Shown here in pieces: positions 54,363 through 62,952 of a stretch of DNA of 64,000 nucleotides. Every line of letters begins with the position of its first letter. The stretch's first letter is position 1. Under the pieces are notes generated by a model that saw only the letters and a program-made list of their open reading frames with translations, did not search any database and had not been told where the DNA came from. The position numbers were made by a program, and so were the translations under genes. Source of the DNA: Pseudomonas guangdongensis (GTDB lineage Bacteria > Pseudomonadota > Gammaproteobacteria > Pseudomonadales > Pseudomonadaceae); assembly GCF_900105885.1 (NCBI RefSeq), contig NZ_LT629780.1:496001-560000 (forward strand), written 5' to 3'.

Positions 54363-54554
54363 TCAGTGCGCCTGCTCCCACAGGCGGCTGTCGCGCAGGC
54401 TGGCGCTCTGCACGTAGCGCGGCCGGCCGCAGACCTCCTCCAGCTCGGTCAGCCCGGCCAGCTCGCGCACCACCCGGTAGCGCTTGCCGGCCTGCTTGTC
54501 GCGCAGCGGATAGAGTTCGACCACCAGACGGGCCAGTTCGGTAATGCTGGACAT
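54363..54554 (-). CDS. Small conserved protein (63 residues), function unknown
   Basis: MSSITELARLVVELYPLRDK.. is followed by an evenly charged, soluble sequence ending in SLRDSRLWEQAH. I recognise no domain. The start has AGGTG 9 bases upstream, and base composition is native. Its position between the TlpA-like gene and the thioesterase gene gives no clue. Confidence 0.5.
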   Translation of the reverse strand: MSSITELARLVVELYPLRDKQAGKRYRVVRELAGLTELEEVCGRPRYVQSASLRDSRLWEQAH

Positions 54555-54754
54555 GCAAGGACACCTGCTTCCTGGAACGATGCCAGCTGTTTACCCGCTC
54601 CCTGTTACGCTTTGAGGACGCCGCGGCGATTTACAGCACGACCGGCGAGGCGGGATGATTGCCGCCCGTCGCGGGCCCAGCCCGCCCCCGGCGCGCCTGC
54701 CCGCCGCTTCCCGCCCTCCCGCGCAGCGCGCGCCCCGCACTCAGGACTCCGGAC

Positions 54755-55207
54755 ATGACTGCCGACTGCCGCTATCTGCAAGACCTCCTCCACCGCGACA
54801 TCCCGCTGACCCGCGCCATGCAACTGCGCGTCGCCAGCTACCGGGACCACGAACTGCGCCTGGCCATGCCGCTGGCACCCAACGTCAACCACACCGGCAG
54901 CATGTTCGGTGGCAGCCTGTACAGCCTCAGCGTGCTGGCCGGCTGGGGCTGGCTGACCCTGCGCCTGCGCGAGGCGGGCATCGACGACGGGCACATCGTG
55001 ATCAAGGGCGGGCAGATCGACTACCCGCTGCCGGTGGTCGACGAGGCCGTGGCGATCTGCGCCGCGCCCGCCGAGGAGGACTGGAAGAAGTTCGAGACCC
55101 TGTACCGCCGCCGCGGCCGCGCCCGCCTGTACCTGGACATCCGCATCCTCGCGGCGAGCGGCGAGACGGCGGTGCATCTGCACGGGGAATACGTGCTGCA
55201 CCGGTAG
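54755..55207 (+). CDS. YiiD C-terminal-type thioesterase
   Basis: 150-residue hotdog-fold protein of the YiiD_C thioesterase family. LRVASYRDHELRLAMPLAPNVNHTGSMFGGSLYSLSVLAGWGWL contains the hotdog helix and the conserved HTGSMFGGSLY. Such proteins hydrolyse acyl-CoA or acyl-ACP thioesters; specificity unknown. Start MTADCRYLQDLL at 54755 after AGGA. Its stop marks the left edge of the lower-GC insert. Confidence 0.8.
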   Translation: MTADCRYLQDLLHRDIPLTRAMQLRVASYRDHELRLAMPLAPNVNHTGSMFGGSLYSLSVLAGWGWLTLRLREAGIDDGHIVIKGGQIDYPLPVVDEAVAICAAPAEEDWKKFETLYRRRGRARLYLDIRILAASGETAVHLHGEYVLHR

Positions 55208-55309
55208 ATCGAGGCAAGAACGTTCGTGCCATGCGCCAGATGATACGTTCGGCCTTACCGGGGATGTCCGGGGCCACCCGGCAGATACCAAGGTCATAGC
55301 CGAAGTCGA

Positions 55310-56269
55310 TCAGGCCGGTTCTACCCACCTGGGCACCGGCATCTCTTGCGTGTGAAAGATCGGCAGCACGAATTCGGCAATCTCATTGAGGGTTTCTGCC
55401 AGTGGACGCTGATTGCGCCGCAAATGCAGGCCAACGTGGTCGACCCCGGCCACGCGCATGGCTTGCAGTTCAGCGATCAGCCCCTCGCGACCAACAGCAG
55501 CACCAAAACGATGACGGCGCAGTGGCGCATGCGGATCTTCCAGCAGGTCGAGGTGAATGAAGCTGACGTAAGGTTTATCGCCAGCCACCTCACGCCACAG
55601 AGCGCTGCGGCGTTGATGGTCGTCCGGAGCGCCAGGGTAGGCGAGCCAGCCGTCAAGGTGCTCACCAGCCCAGGCCGGGGTTTGCTGGGCCAGCCCGGCG
55701 ACCAGCAACGGCAAGCGGTGCTGCACGGGGGTCGGCAGCAACGAAACGCCACTGGGCAATAGGTCGGCGCCACCACTGCGCAGCAGCTCGACCTGTTCAC
55801 GGAACATTGCGCCGCGACTGTCGAAGTCCTCACCGAAGACTGGGTACTCGACCGGACGATCTCCACTGGCGACACCCAGCAGCAGACGCCCGCCGCTGAG
55901 TCGGTCGATGCTGGCGGCGGCTTTCAGGGTCAGCCAGCGCTGGCGCAGCGGCAGAACCACGGCGGCCGTACCGAGCAGGATACGTTCAGTGATACCGGCG
56001 AGGTAACCAAGGTAGCTGAAAGTTTCGAACACCTGCGCCGCATCGCCAAACTGCGGGTCATACAGCGGCACATCTCGCACCCAAAGGGCGCGAAAGCCCA
56101 GGCGGTCGACCAGGCGAGCCAGCTCTGCATGCCGGCGCAGGTCTGGCACACCCTGTGGGCGACCTGCGTGTTGCGCCGTCATTCGGCCGGCGACCGACCA
56201 GTCGTTATCCAGCGGTAGTTCGACACCGAGGCTGAAGCCGCCTTGGCGAAGTTGGGCAAGTGCTTGCAT
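55310..56269 (-). CDS. Luciferase-like (LLM class) flavin-dependent oxidoreductase
   Basis: 319-residue bacterial-luciferase-like protein. FSLGVELPLDNDW at the start, FRALWVRDVPLYDP, RILLGTAAVVLPLRQRWLTLKAAASIDRLSGGRLLLGVASGDRPVEYPVFGED (FMN-binding region) and GVDHVGLHLRRNQRPLAETLNEIAEFVLP at the end are typical of the TIGR03571-like subgroup. It probably uses FMN and oxygen on an unknown substrate. Start at 56269. It follows the MFS gene by 22 bases, so they form an operon. Confidence 0.85.
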   Translation of the reverse strand: MQALAQLRQGGFSLGVELPLDNDWSVAGRMTAQHAGRPQGVPDLRRHAELARLVDRLGFRALWVRDVPLYDPQFGDAAQVFETFSYLGYLAGITERILLGTAAVVLPLRQRWLTLKAAASIDRLSGGRLLLGVASGDRPVEYPVFGEDFDSRGAMFREQVELLRSGGADLLPSGVSLLPTPVQHRLPLLVAGLAQQTPAWAGEHLDGWLAYPGAPDDHQRRSALWREVAGDKPYVSFIHLDLLEDPHAPLRRHRFGAAVGREGLIAELQAMRVAGVDHVGLHLRRNQRPLAETLNEIAEFVLPIFHTQEMPVPRWVEPA

Positions 56270-56291
56270 CGTCAGTCTCCCGCACCTGCCG

Positions 56292-57503
56292 TTAGTGGCT
56301 GGCATTGAAGTCATGGCGGCTATGACCTTGGCCGTACGGTGCCGGATTGCTGCCGTCCAGACGGCCACTCCAGAAGGTCAGCCCCAAGGCAGCCAGTACC
56401 ACCAAGGCACCAATCCATGCGGTGTGAATCAGCCCGGCAGAGGCAACGACCTCTCCACCCAGCCAGGCACCAGCGGCGATGCCGAGGTTGAAGGCGGCGA
56501 TGTTCAAGCCCGAAGCCACGTCTACTGCCTGCGGGCTGAAGCGTTCGGCCAGGCGCACGACATAGAGCTGCAGGCCGGGCACGTTGCCGAAGGCTACCGC
56601 CCCCCACAACAGCACTGTGCCCAATGCCAGCCAAGGGTTGCTGGCGGTGAAGCTGAACAGCAGCAGCACGCCGGCGAGCAGACCGAAGATCCGTTTGAGT
56701 GCGCCGATTGGCCCGCGCTGATCGGCCAACCTGCCGCCCCAGAGATTGCCCACCGCTACCGACACACCGTACACAAGCAGCACCAGACTGACGGCTCCCG
56801 CACTGAAACCGCTGACGTTTTGCAGGATCGGCGCCAGGAAGGTGAACGCCGTGAACGTGCCGCCGTAGCCCAGTGCGGTCATGGCATAGACCAGCAGCAG
56901 ACGCGGCTGCTTGAGTACCGCCAGCTGGGTGAGCAAGGACGCTGGCGGGGCGTGCGGGATCCGGCGCGGAACAAACAGCAGGCTACCGACAAAGGCGATC
57001 ACGCCAAGCGCGGAAACCGCAAGGAAGGTTTCGCGCCAGCCGAAATGCTGGCCGATGAAGGTGCCCAGCGGCACACCGGTGACCAGCGCCACGGTGAGCC
57101 CGGTAAACATGGTGGCGATGGCGCTGGCAGCTTTTTCCTTGGCTACCAGGCTGGTGGCGATGGTCGAGCCAATTGAGAAGAACACGCCGTGCGCCAAGCC
57201 GGTGACGATCCGCGCAACGATCAGCGACTCATAACCCGGTGCCTTCCAAGCCAGCAGATTGCCTGCAGTGAACAGAAGCATCAGACCGAGCAACAGCAGC
57301 TTGCGGGGTACCTTTCCGCTGAGGGCGGTCAGCAGCGGCGCACCGATGGCGACGCCCAGGGCATACAGGCTGACCAGCAGTCCAGCCGAGGGAATATCGA
57401 CGCCGAGGTCGGCAGCGATGGTGGGGATAAGGCCAACGATCACGAACTCTGTCGTGCCGATAGCAAAGGCGCTGAGAGTCAGCGCAAGCAGGGCAATAGG
57501 CAT
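56292..57503 (-). CDS. MFS transporter, AraJ/YdhP-like
   Basis: 403-residue permease with 12 hydrophobic helices. LTLSAFAIGTTEFVIVGLIPTIAADLGVDI near the start and GLAHGVFFSIGSTIATSLVAKEKAASAIATMFTGLTVALVTGVPLGTFIG are characteristic of the AraJ-like sugar/drug efflux group. Probably exports a small organic compound; the substrate may relate to the LLM enzyme. Start at 57503; a LysR gene diverges 100 bases upstream. Codon usage is less GC-rich than neighbours, as for the whole insert. Confidence 0.88.
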   Translation of the reverse strand: MPIALLALTLSAFAIGTTEFVIVGLIPTIAADLGVDIPSAGLLVSLYALGVAIGAPLLTALSGKVPRKLLLLGLMLLFTAGNLLAWKAPGYESLIVARIVTGLAHGVFFSIGSTIATSLVAKEKAASAIATMFTGLTVALVTGVPLGTFIGQHFGWRETFLAVSALGVIAFVGSLLFVPRRIPHAPPASLLTQLAVLKQPRLLLVYAMTALGYGGTFTAFTFLAPILQNVSGFSAGAVSLVLLVYGVSVAVGNLWGGRLADQRGPIGALKRIFGLLAGVLLLFSFTASNPWLALGTVLLWGAVAFGNVPGLQLYVVRLAERFSPQAVDVASGLNIAAFNLGIAAGAWLGGEVVASAGLIHTAWIGALVVLAALGLTFWSGRLDGSNPAPYGQGHSRHDFNASH

Positions 57504-57603
57504 GGGGGGAACTCCGCCGAGGATTGATGGCGCGCAGTATCCCCGGCAGACTCATGCGGAAAAATCTGCCAAAAACCCAAAGACATTTGACTCGGAGTCA
57601 ATA

Positions 57604-58575
57604 ATGAAGACCAGCCTGGAAGAAATGCTCGCCTTCGTCAGCGTGGTGGACTGCGGGTCGATCAGCGCGGCTGCCGAGCAACTGCATCTAACTGCGGCCG
57701 GGGTGAGTCGCTCCCTCAGTCGTCTGGAAGAAAAGCTTGCGGTGACCCTCCTGCGCCGTACCACCCGGCGCATGGAGCTTACCGAGGAGGGAGCGGTCTT
57801 TCTGGGGCAGGCCAGGCGAATTCTGACCAGCGTTGAGGAAGCCGAGGAACAAATGGCGATACGCCGCCAGGTGCCTGCCGGACGCCTGCGGGTGAATACC
57901 GCTGCTCCGTTCATGCTGCATGTGATCGTGCCGCTGATCGCCGACTTCCGCGAACGCTATCCCCAGATCGAGCTGGAGCTGAACAGCGATGACCGCTTTA
58001 TCGACTTGCTTGAGAGGCGTACCGATCTGGCGATACGTATCGGTGCGCTGACCGACTCCAGCCTGCATGCACGATTGCTATGCCATAGTCGCAGGCGTGT
58101 GCTGGCCAGTCCCGATTATCTGAAGCATCACGGCGTGCCGCAGTCTGTCGAGGCGTTGACCGGGCACAGCCTGATTGGCTTCTCCGAGCCGGAAAGTCTG
58201 AACGAATGGCCGCTGCGCCATGCTCAGGGCGAGTTCTGGAAAATCACTCCCACCTTGCGCGCTTCCAGTGGTGACACGCATCGCGCCCTGGTCTTGGCTG
58301 GGCAGGGTCTGGCCTGTCTGTCCGATTTCATGACCGCTGCAGATCTTGCCTGCGGAGATCTTGTTGAAGTGCTACCGGATCAGCGGGTCGAAGTACTGCA
58401 GCCCATCAATGCGGTGTATTACCGGAATACCGCATTGGCTTCCCGGATCACTTGCTTTCTGGACTTCCTGAGCGAGCGGATGAAAGGCGACAAGCTCAAT
58501 CCAGGGCCAGAGCCAGCTGCAGCAGCTCCTCGCGCCACGGCGCCGCCTGCGGCAGGGCGAGGAAGTGCGGGTTGA
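57604..58575 (+). CDS. LysR-family regulator with a chimeric C-terminal tail
   Basis: 323-residue LysR protein: helix-turn-helix in residues 1-60 (EMLAFVSVVDCGSISAAAEQLHLTAAGVSRSLSRLE), effector domain to about residue 297 (ending FLDFLSERMKGDKL). The last 25 residues (about 299-323) are Pro/Ala-rich and are the antisense of the cysQ C-terminal coding region, so the native stop was probably lost where the insert meets the older chromosome near 58495. It likely controls the divergent MFS/LLM operon. ATG at 57604 follows GGAG. Confidence 0.85.
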   Translation: MKTSLEEMLAFVSVVDCGSISAAAEQLHLTAAGVSRSLSRLEEKLAVTLLRRTTRRMELTEEGAVFLGQARRILTSVEEAEEQMAIRRQVPAGRLRVNTAAPFMLHVIVPLIADFRERYPQIELELNSDDRFIDLLERRTDLAIRIGALTDSSLHARLLCHSRRRVLASPDYLKHHGVPQSVEALTGHSLIGFSEPESLNEWPLRHAQGEFWKITPTLRASSGDTHRALVLAGQGLACLSDFMTAADLACGDLVEVLPDQRVEVLQPINAVYYRNTALASRITCFLDFLSERMKGDKLNPGPEPAAAAPRATAPPAAGRGSAG

Positions 58576-59314
58576 GGAAGTCGGCGCGCGCCGTATAGGC
58601 CAGCGGCGCACCGTGCAGGTCGAGCACCTCGCCGCCGGCGCCTTCCAGCACGCCCTGGGCGGCGGCGGTGTCCCACTGCGAGGTCGGCGCCAGACGCGGA
58701 TAGCAGTCGGCGGCACCCTCGGCGAGCAGGCAGAACTTCAGCGAACTGCCGACGCCGGCCAGGGCCAGATCGCCGAAGCGTTCGGCCAAGCCGTTCAGCA
58801 GACGCTCCTGGGCCGGGCTGGAGTGGCGGCGGCTGGCCACCACGGTGAAGGCCTCGGCCGGCGCCAGGCGCACGCCGATGGGCGCGAGATCGCTGGCGCT
58901 GCGGCGCCAGGCGCCCAGTCCGGCGCCGCCGTAGAAGCACAGCCCCTCCGCCGGCACGCCGACCACGCCGAACACCACCCGGCCCGCCTCGATCAGCGCG
59001 ACATTGACGGTGAATTCGCGGCTGCCGGCGATGAACTCCTTGGTGCCGTCCAGCGGATCGACCAGCCACCAGCGGCTCCAGCGGCGGCGCTCGGCCAGGG
59101 GAGTCTCGCAGGCCTCCTCGGAGAGCACCGGAATACCCGCCTCCAGCTGCGCCAGGCCCTCGGCCAGCAGGCGATGGGCGGCCAGGTCGGCGGCGGTGAC
59201 TGGCGAGGCGTCGGCCTTGGTCGTCACCGCCAGCTCCTGGCGCCAGAACGGCAGGGTCGCCGCACCGGCGCGCTGCACCAGGTCGACCACGGCGGGCAGC
59301 AGCGGATGACGCAT
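58496..59314 (-). CDS. cysQ: 3'(2'),5'-bisphosphate nucleotidase CysQ
   Basis: 272-residue inositol-monophosphatase-fold enzyme that removes the 3' phosphate from PAP formed in sulfate assimilation. The metal-site motif WWLVDPLDGTKEFIAG contains DPLDGT, and SDLAPIGV..VVASRRHSS and QWDTAAAQGVLEGAGGEV complete the family signatures. ATG at 59314; a GTG four codons upstream overlaps the nudE stop (GTGA) and is the alternative start. Its 3' end is overlapped by the inserted LysR gene. Confidence 0.92.
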   Translation of the reverse strand: MRHPLLPAVVDLVQRAGAATLPFWRQELAVTTKADASPVTAADLAAHRLLAEGLAQLEAGIPVLSEEACETPLAERRRWSRWWLVDPLDGTKEFIAGSREFTVNVALIEAGRVVFGVVGVPAEGLCFYGGAGLGAWRRSASDLAPIGVRLAPAEAFTVVASRRHSSPAQERLLNGLAERFGDLALAGVGSSLKFCLLAEGAADCYPRLAPTSQWDTAAAQGVLEGAGGEVLDLHGAPLAYTARADFLNPHFLALPQAAPWREELLQLALALD

Positions 59315-59322
59315 GGACGGGC

Positions 59323-59889
59323 TCACGGCTGGAACTCGCCGCGCTGGGTCAGCAGGTCGCGCACCAGGTAGAGCGCGGCCAGGGCGCGGCCCTCGCTGAA
59401 GTTCTCGGCCATCGCCAGACGCGAGATGTCGCGCAGGCTGAAGCGCTCGACGCGGATCGCCTCCGGCTCGTCGCCGGGCAGGCGCTCGGGGTACAAATCG
59501 CGAGCCAGCACCACCTGGATGCACTGGCTCATGTAGCCCGGCGACAGCGACAGGCCGGTGAGGTGTTCGAGCTGGCGGGCGCCGAAACCGGCTTCCTCCT
59601 TCAGCTCGCGGTTGGCGGCGGCCAGCGCGTCCTCGCCCGGCTCGATCAACCCCTTGGGCAGGCTCAGCTCGTAACCGTCGGTGCCGGCGCAGTACTCCTC
59701 GATCAGCAGCACCGTCTCGGCGTCCTCCATGGCCACCACCATCACCGCGCCATAGCCCAGCCCGCGACTGAGCAGCCGTTCGTAGGTGCGCTCGACCCCG
59801 TTGGCGAAGCGCAGCTGCAGCTCCTCGACGGTGAACAGGCGGCTCTTGGCCACGATGGCGCGGGCGAGAACATCGGGTTTCTGGCGCAT
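59323..59889 (-). CDS. nudE: ADP compounds hydrolase NudE
   Basis: 188-residue Nudix hydrolase that cleaves ADP-ribose, Ap3A and NADH-type compounds. The Nudix box G(x5)E(x7)REUxEExGU spans 80-102 (G80, E86, R94, E95, E98, E99). FTVEELQLRFANGVERTYERLLSRG is typical of NudE. Start at 59889 after GGAG. It is upstream of cysQ and coupled to it (8-base spacing or overlap by the GTG start). Confidence 0.93.
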   Translation of the reverse strand: MRQKPDVLARAIVAKSRLFTVEELQLRFANGVERTYERLLSRGLGYGAVMVVAMEDAETVLLIEEYCAGTDGYELSLPKGLIEPGEDALAAANRELKEEAGFGARQLEHLTGLSLSPGYMSQCIQVVLARDLYPERLPGDEPEAIRVERFSLRDISRLAMAENFSEGRALAALYLVRDLLTQRGEFQP

Positions 59890-59988
59890 ATGCGGGACTC
59901 CTTGGCGTGGTCGACACGGTATCATAAAGCGCCCTTTTTTCGACTCCCGGCAGCCCGCGCTGCCGCCCTGCCCGAGCCTTCCGCGACC

Positions 59989-60684
59989 ATGCCCCAGCTG
60001 CCCTGGAACCAGATCGACACCGTCCTGCTCGACATGGACGGCACGCTGCTCGACCTGCACTTCGACAACCAGTTCTGGCTGCACCACCTGCCGCAGCGCT
60101 ACGCCGACAAGCACGGCATCGCCCTCGACGCCGCGCTGGCCGAGCTGCTGCCGCTGTTCCAGCGCCACGCCGGCCAGCTCGCCTGGTACTGCCTGGATTT
60201 CTGGAGCCGCGAACTGGACCTGCCGGTGCGCGCGCTGAAGGAGGAGATCGCCCACCTGATCGCCCTGCGCCCGGACGCCGACCGCTTCCTCGCCGCCCTG
60301 CGCACCGCCGGCAAGCGCGTGGCGCTGATCACCAACGCGCATCGCGACTCGCTGTCGCTGAAGATGGAGCGCATCGAGCTGGCGCCGTACTTCGACCGCC
60401 TGATCAGCTCCCACGACTACGGTTTCCCCAAGGAAGACCAGCAGTTCTGGTTCGCCCTGCAGCAGGACTTCGGCTTCGATCCGGCGCGCAGCCTGTTCAT
60501 CGACGACAGCCTGCCGATCCTGCGCAGCGCCCGCGACTACGGCATCGCCCACCTGCTCGGTGTGCGCCAGCCGGACAGCCGCGGGCCAGCCAAGGACACC
60601 GAGGAGTTCGCCGCGCTGACCGACTACCGCCGCCTGCTCGACGGCCTCGCCGCACCCTCGGACGACGCCACACCAGAGCGCTGA
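59989..60684 (+). CDS. yrfG: GMP/IMP nucleotidase YrfG
   Basis: 231-residue HAD-superfamily phosphatase. The nucleophile motif DMDGT is at residues 15-19, LITNAHRDSLSLKM is motif II and SLFIDDSLPILRSARDYGIAHLLGV is motif IV. YrfG dephosphorylates GMP and IMP. ATG 59989 is used. Divergent from nudE by about 100 bases, a common neighbourhood of nudE, cysQ and yrfG in Pseudomonas. Confidence 0.92.
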   Translation: MPQLPWNQIDTVLLDMDGTLLDLHFDNQFWLHHLPQRYADKHGIALDAALAELLPLFQRHAGQLAWYCLDFWSRELDLPVRALKEEIAHLIALRPDADRFLAALRTAGKRVALITNAHRDSLSLKMERIELAPYFDRLISSHDYGFPKEDQQFWFALQQDFGFDPARSLFIDDSLPILRSARDYGIAHLLGVRQPDSRGPAKDTEEFAALTDYRRLLDGLAAPSDDATPER

Positions 60685-60831
60685 GACAGGGCCATATTCG
60701 GCAAAGTTCCGCCAAAACAAGGGGAAAATAGAAAAATTTCGAAAAACCTGCCGGTCGTCGGGTGATGCCTTGCCAAGCCCGCGGCAACTGCGCAGGATCG
60801 CCGCGACTGCAACCACAGAGTGATAGCTCTC

Positions 60832-61287
60832 ATGAAATACGCACCCCTGCTCCTGCTGTCCCTGAGTCTGGGCGCCGGCTCGGCCTGGGCCGACGGCGAT
60901 GCCCGCACCGCCATCACCGGCGCGCTCGGCGGGGTTCTCGGTTCGGTCGTCGGCCAGCAGGTCGGCGGCAGCACCGGCGCGGCCATCGGTGCCGGCGTCG
61001 GCGGCGCGGCCGGCGGTGCCGTCGGCGCCAACCGCGGCAGCAAGACCGAAGCTGCGATCGGCGGCGGCCTTGGCGCGGCCGGCGGCAACGTGATCGGCAA
61101 CCAGATGGGCGGCAGCACCGGCGGCCTGATCGGCGCGGCCCTGGGCGGCGCGGTGGGCGGCGGCCTGGGCAACAACATCGGCGACCGCAATACCCGCGAG
61201 GAGCGCTACGACGGCCGTCGCGGCTACCGCGAGGTGCATCACCACTACCACGGCAAGAAGCGCAAGCACCGCCACTGGGACGACTAA
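60832..61287 (+). CDS. Glycine-zipper protein with a His-rich tail
   Basis: 151-residue protein with a Sec signal (MKYAPLLLLSLSLGAGSAWA) and long Gly/Ala-rich zipper repeats (GALGGVLGSVVGQQVGG.., GAGVGGAAGGAVGANRG.., GGGLGAAGGNVIGNQMGG..) like Gly-zipper 2TM domains. The C-terminal REVHHHYHGKKRKHRHWDD is basic and His-rich, possibly metal- or heparin/LPS-binding. Its role is unknown; such proteins are often outer-membrane or envelope-located. Start at 60832 with a weak ribosome site. Confidence 0.75.
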   Translation: MKYAPLLLLSLSLGAGSAWADGDARTAITGALGGVLGSVVGQQVGGSTGAAIGAGVGGAAGGAVGANRGSKTEAAIGGGLGAAGGNVIGNQMGGSTGGLIGAALGGAVGGGLGNNIGDRNTREERYDGRRGYREVHHHYHGKKRKHRHWDD

Positions 61288-61480
61288 GCATCCGCCCCGC
61301 GTCCGCGCAGCCCGGACGCGGCAGGAGGCAGCGCGGCGCCACCCACGGCGCTGCGCTGATTCCTCACCGCGCAACACATCCACTCGCCACCCACGCTACC
61401 CGGCGCCCGCAGCAGGCACTGGCCAAGCTGCCACCGCTTGGGGACACTAGACGCCCTCTTCCCGCCCGAGCGTCCTGTCC

Positions 61481-62137
61481 ATGAGCGAACCGACCCCAGC
61501 CCCCTCGCCTTTCGCCGACGCGCCGCTGTCGGCCGCCGAAAGCCGCGTGCTCGGCTGCCTGATCGAAAAGCAGGCCACCACCCCGGAAAGCTATCCGCTG
61601 ACCCTCAACGCCCTGCAGCAGGCCTGCAACCAGAAGACCAGCCGCGAACCGCTGATGAACCTCGCCGCCGGAGAGATCGGCCAGGCGCTGCGCAGCCTGG
61701 AGCAGCGCGGACTGGTCCGCCTGGTGATGGGCAGCCGCGCCGACCGCTGGGAGCAGCGCGCCGACAAGCAGCTGGAGCTGGTCCACCCGCAACTGATCCT
61801 GCTCGCCCTGCTGCTGCTGCGCGGACCGCAGACCCTCGGCGAACTGCTGGCGCGCAGCAACCGCCTGCACGCTTTCGACGACACCGAGGAAGTCCGCCAC
61901 CACCTCGAACGCCTGGCGAACCGCGCCCTGGCCGGCGTGCTGCCGCGCCACGGCGGCCAGCGCGAGGAGCGTTATGTGCAGCGTCTGGGCGATCCGGCCG
62001 AGCAGGAAGCCCTGCTCGCCGCCCGCGCCATGGAGGCGCCGGCCGGCACTGCGCAGGAGGAGCGCCTCGCCGCCCTGGAAGCGCGGCTCGCCGAACTGGA
62101 GGCGCGCCTGGCCCGCCTGGAGCACGGCGCCGACTGA
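61481..62137 (+). CDS. yceH: YceH-family (UPF0502/DUF480) protein
   Basis: 218-residue protein of two winged-helix domains ([42 protein letters not shown] is the family signature; the second domain follows [12 protein letters not shown]) and a C-terminal coiled coil ([20 protein letters not shown]). It may bind DNA, but function is unknown. Start [10 protein letters not shown] at 61481. Confidence 0.9.
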   Translation: MSEPTPAPSPFADAPLSAAESRVLGCLIEKQATTPESYPLTLNALQQACNQKTSREPLMNLAAGEIGQALRSLEQRGLVRLVMGSRADRWEQRADKQLELVHPQLILLALLLLRGPQTLGELLARSNRLHAFDDTEEVRHHLERLANRALAGVLPRHGGQREERYVQRLGDPAEQEALLAARAMEAPAGTAQEERLAALEARLAELEARLARLEHGAD

Positions 62138-62232
62138 GCCCGCCCGCCACCGCGACGCGCCGCGAGCCGGCCAGCGTCGACGCTACCGGCGCGGCGCGCA
62201 CGGGGCGCCGGCAGCGGCCCCGTACAGCGGAC

Positions 62233-62835
62233 TCAGAAACGGTCGCGCAGCACCACCTCGTCGTAGCCGAGACGACCGATGCGCGGCGCTGCCGGCGCGA
62301 CGCCGCGGCCGATGGCCAGCATCAGGCCGATGCAGTGGTCGGCCGGCAGGTTGATCAGCTGCGCCACGGCGGCGAAGTCGAAGCCGTCCATCGGGCAACT
62401 GTCGTAGCCCATGCCGCGCGCGGCGAGCATCAGGGTCTGCGCGGCGATGCCGCAGCTGCGCATCGCCTCGTCGCGCTGGTTCTGCGGCTGGTCGCGGAAG
62501 ATCCCGTCGATGGCCGGCAGCAGGGCGTCCTGCACCGCCTGCGGCGCGTCCTGCCAGACCCGCGCGGCCTGCTTCTCCCAACTGGCCAGATCGGCACACA
62601 GCAGCACCAGCAGGCTGGCGTCGGTGACCTGCGCCTGGTCCCAGGCCACGGCGCGGATCTGCCGGCGCAGCTCGGCGTCTTCCACCACCACGAAGCGCCA
62701 GTGCTGCAGGTTGAAGGCGGTCGGCGAGAGCATGGCCAGCTCCAGCAGCTCGCGCTGCTCGGCGGCGCTCAGGCGGTGGGCGGGATCGTAGGCGCGCACG
62801 GCGCGGCGCGTGCGGATGGCTTCGAGGGTATCCAT
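62233..62835 (-). CDS. Nitroreductase-family FMN oxidoreductase
   Basis: 200-residue flavoprotein. RTRRAVRAYDPAHRLSAAEQRELLELAMLSPTAFNLQHWRFVVV is the FMN-binding family start; GYDSCPMDGFDFAAVAQLINLPADHCIGLMLAIGRG the dimer/FMN part. Reduces nitro compounds or quinones using NAD(P)H; physiological substrate unknown. Start MDTLEAIRTRR at 62835 after AGGAG. Confidence 0.88.
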   Translation of the reverse strand: MDTLEAIRTRRAVRAYDPAHRLSAAEQRELLELAMLSPTAFNLQHWRFVVVEDAELRRQIRAVAWDQAQVTDASLLVLLCADLASWEKQAARVWQDAPQAVQDALLPAIDGIFRDQPQNQRDEAMRSCGIAAQTLMLAARGMGYDSCPMDGFDFAAVAQLINLPADHCIGLMLAIGRGVAPAAPRIGRLGYDEVVLRDRF

Positions 62836-62907
62836 GTCTGACTCCTGATGGGCATGGGGGAGCAAAAACGCGGCCCGGGCAACGTTCCGGGCCAGGTGCC
62901 GCCCATG

Positions 62908-62930
62908 AAAAAACCGCCCGAAGGCGGTTT
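62908..62930 (-). terminator. Rho-independent terminator of pckA
   Basis: AAACCGCC (62911-62918) pairs with GGCGGTTT (62923-62930) around CGAA; A residues at 62908-62913 give a U-run on the minus strand. 23 bases after the pckA stop. Confidence 0.85.
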
Positions 62931-62952
62931 CTTCATGAAGGCTCGCGGCGGA

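Larger units (their letters stand above)
55208..58495. other. Lower-GC insert carrying three genes
   Basis: Between the thioesterase stop and the cysQ stop the sequence is visibly less GC-rich and uses more A/T-ending codons than the rest of the window. It carries an LLM oxidoreductase, an MFS permease and a divergent LysR gene, a unit that looks self-contained. The right edge is marked by the LysR gene running 80 bases into cysQ. The left 100 bases (55208-55309) hold no recognisable gene. No transposase, integrase or direct repeat is visible. Confidence 0.6.

Noticed and set aside
55208..58575. Transposon or genomic island with its own mobility genes
   Set aside because: No transposase, integrase, tRNA edge or terminal repeat is visible; only composition and the LysR tail suggest transfer.
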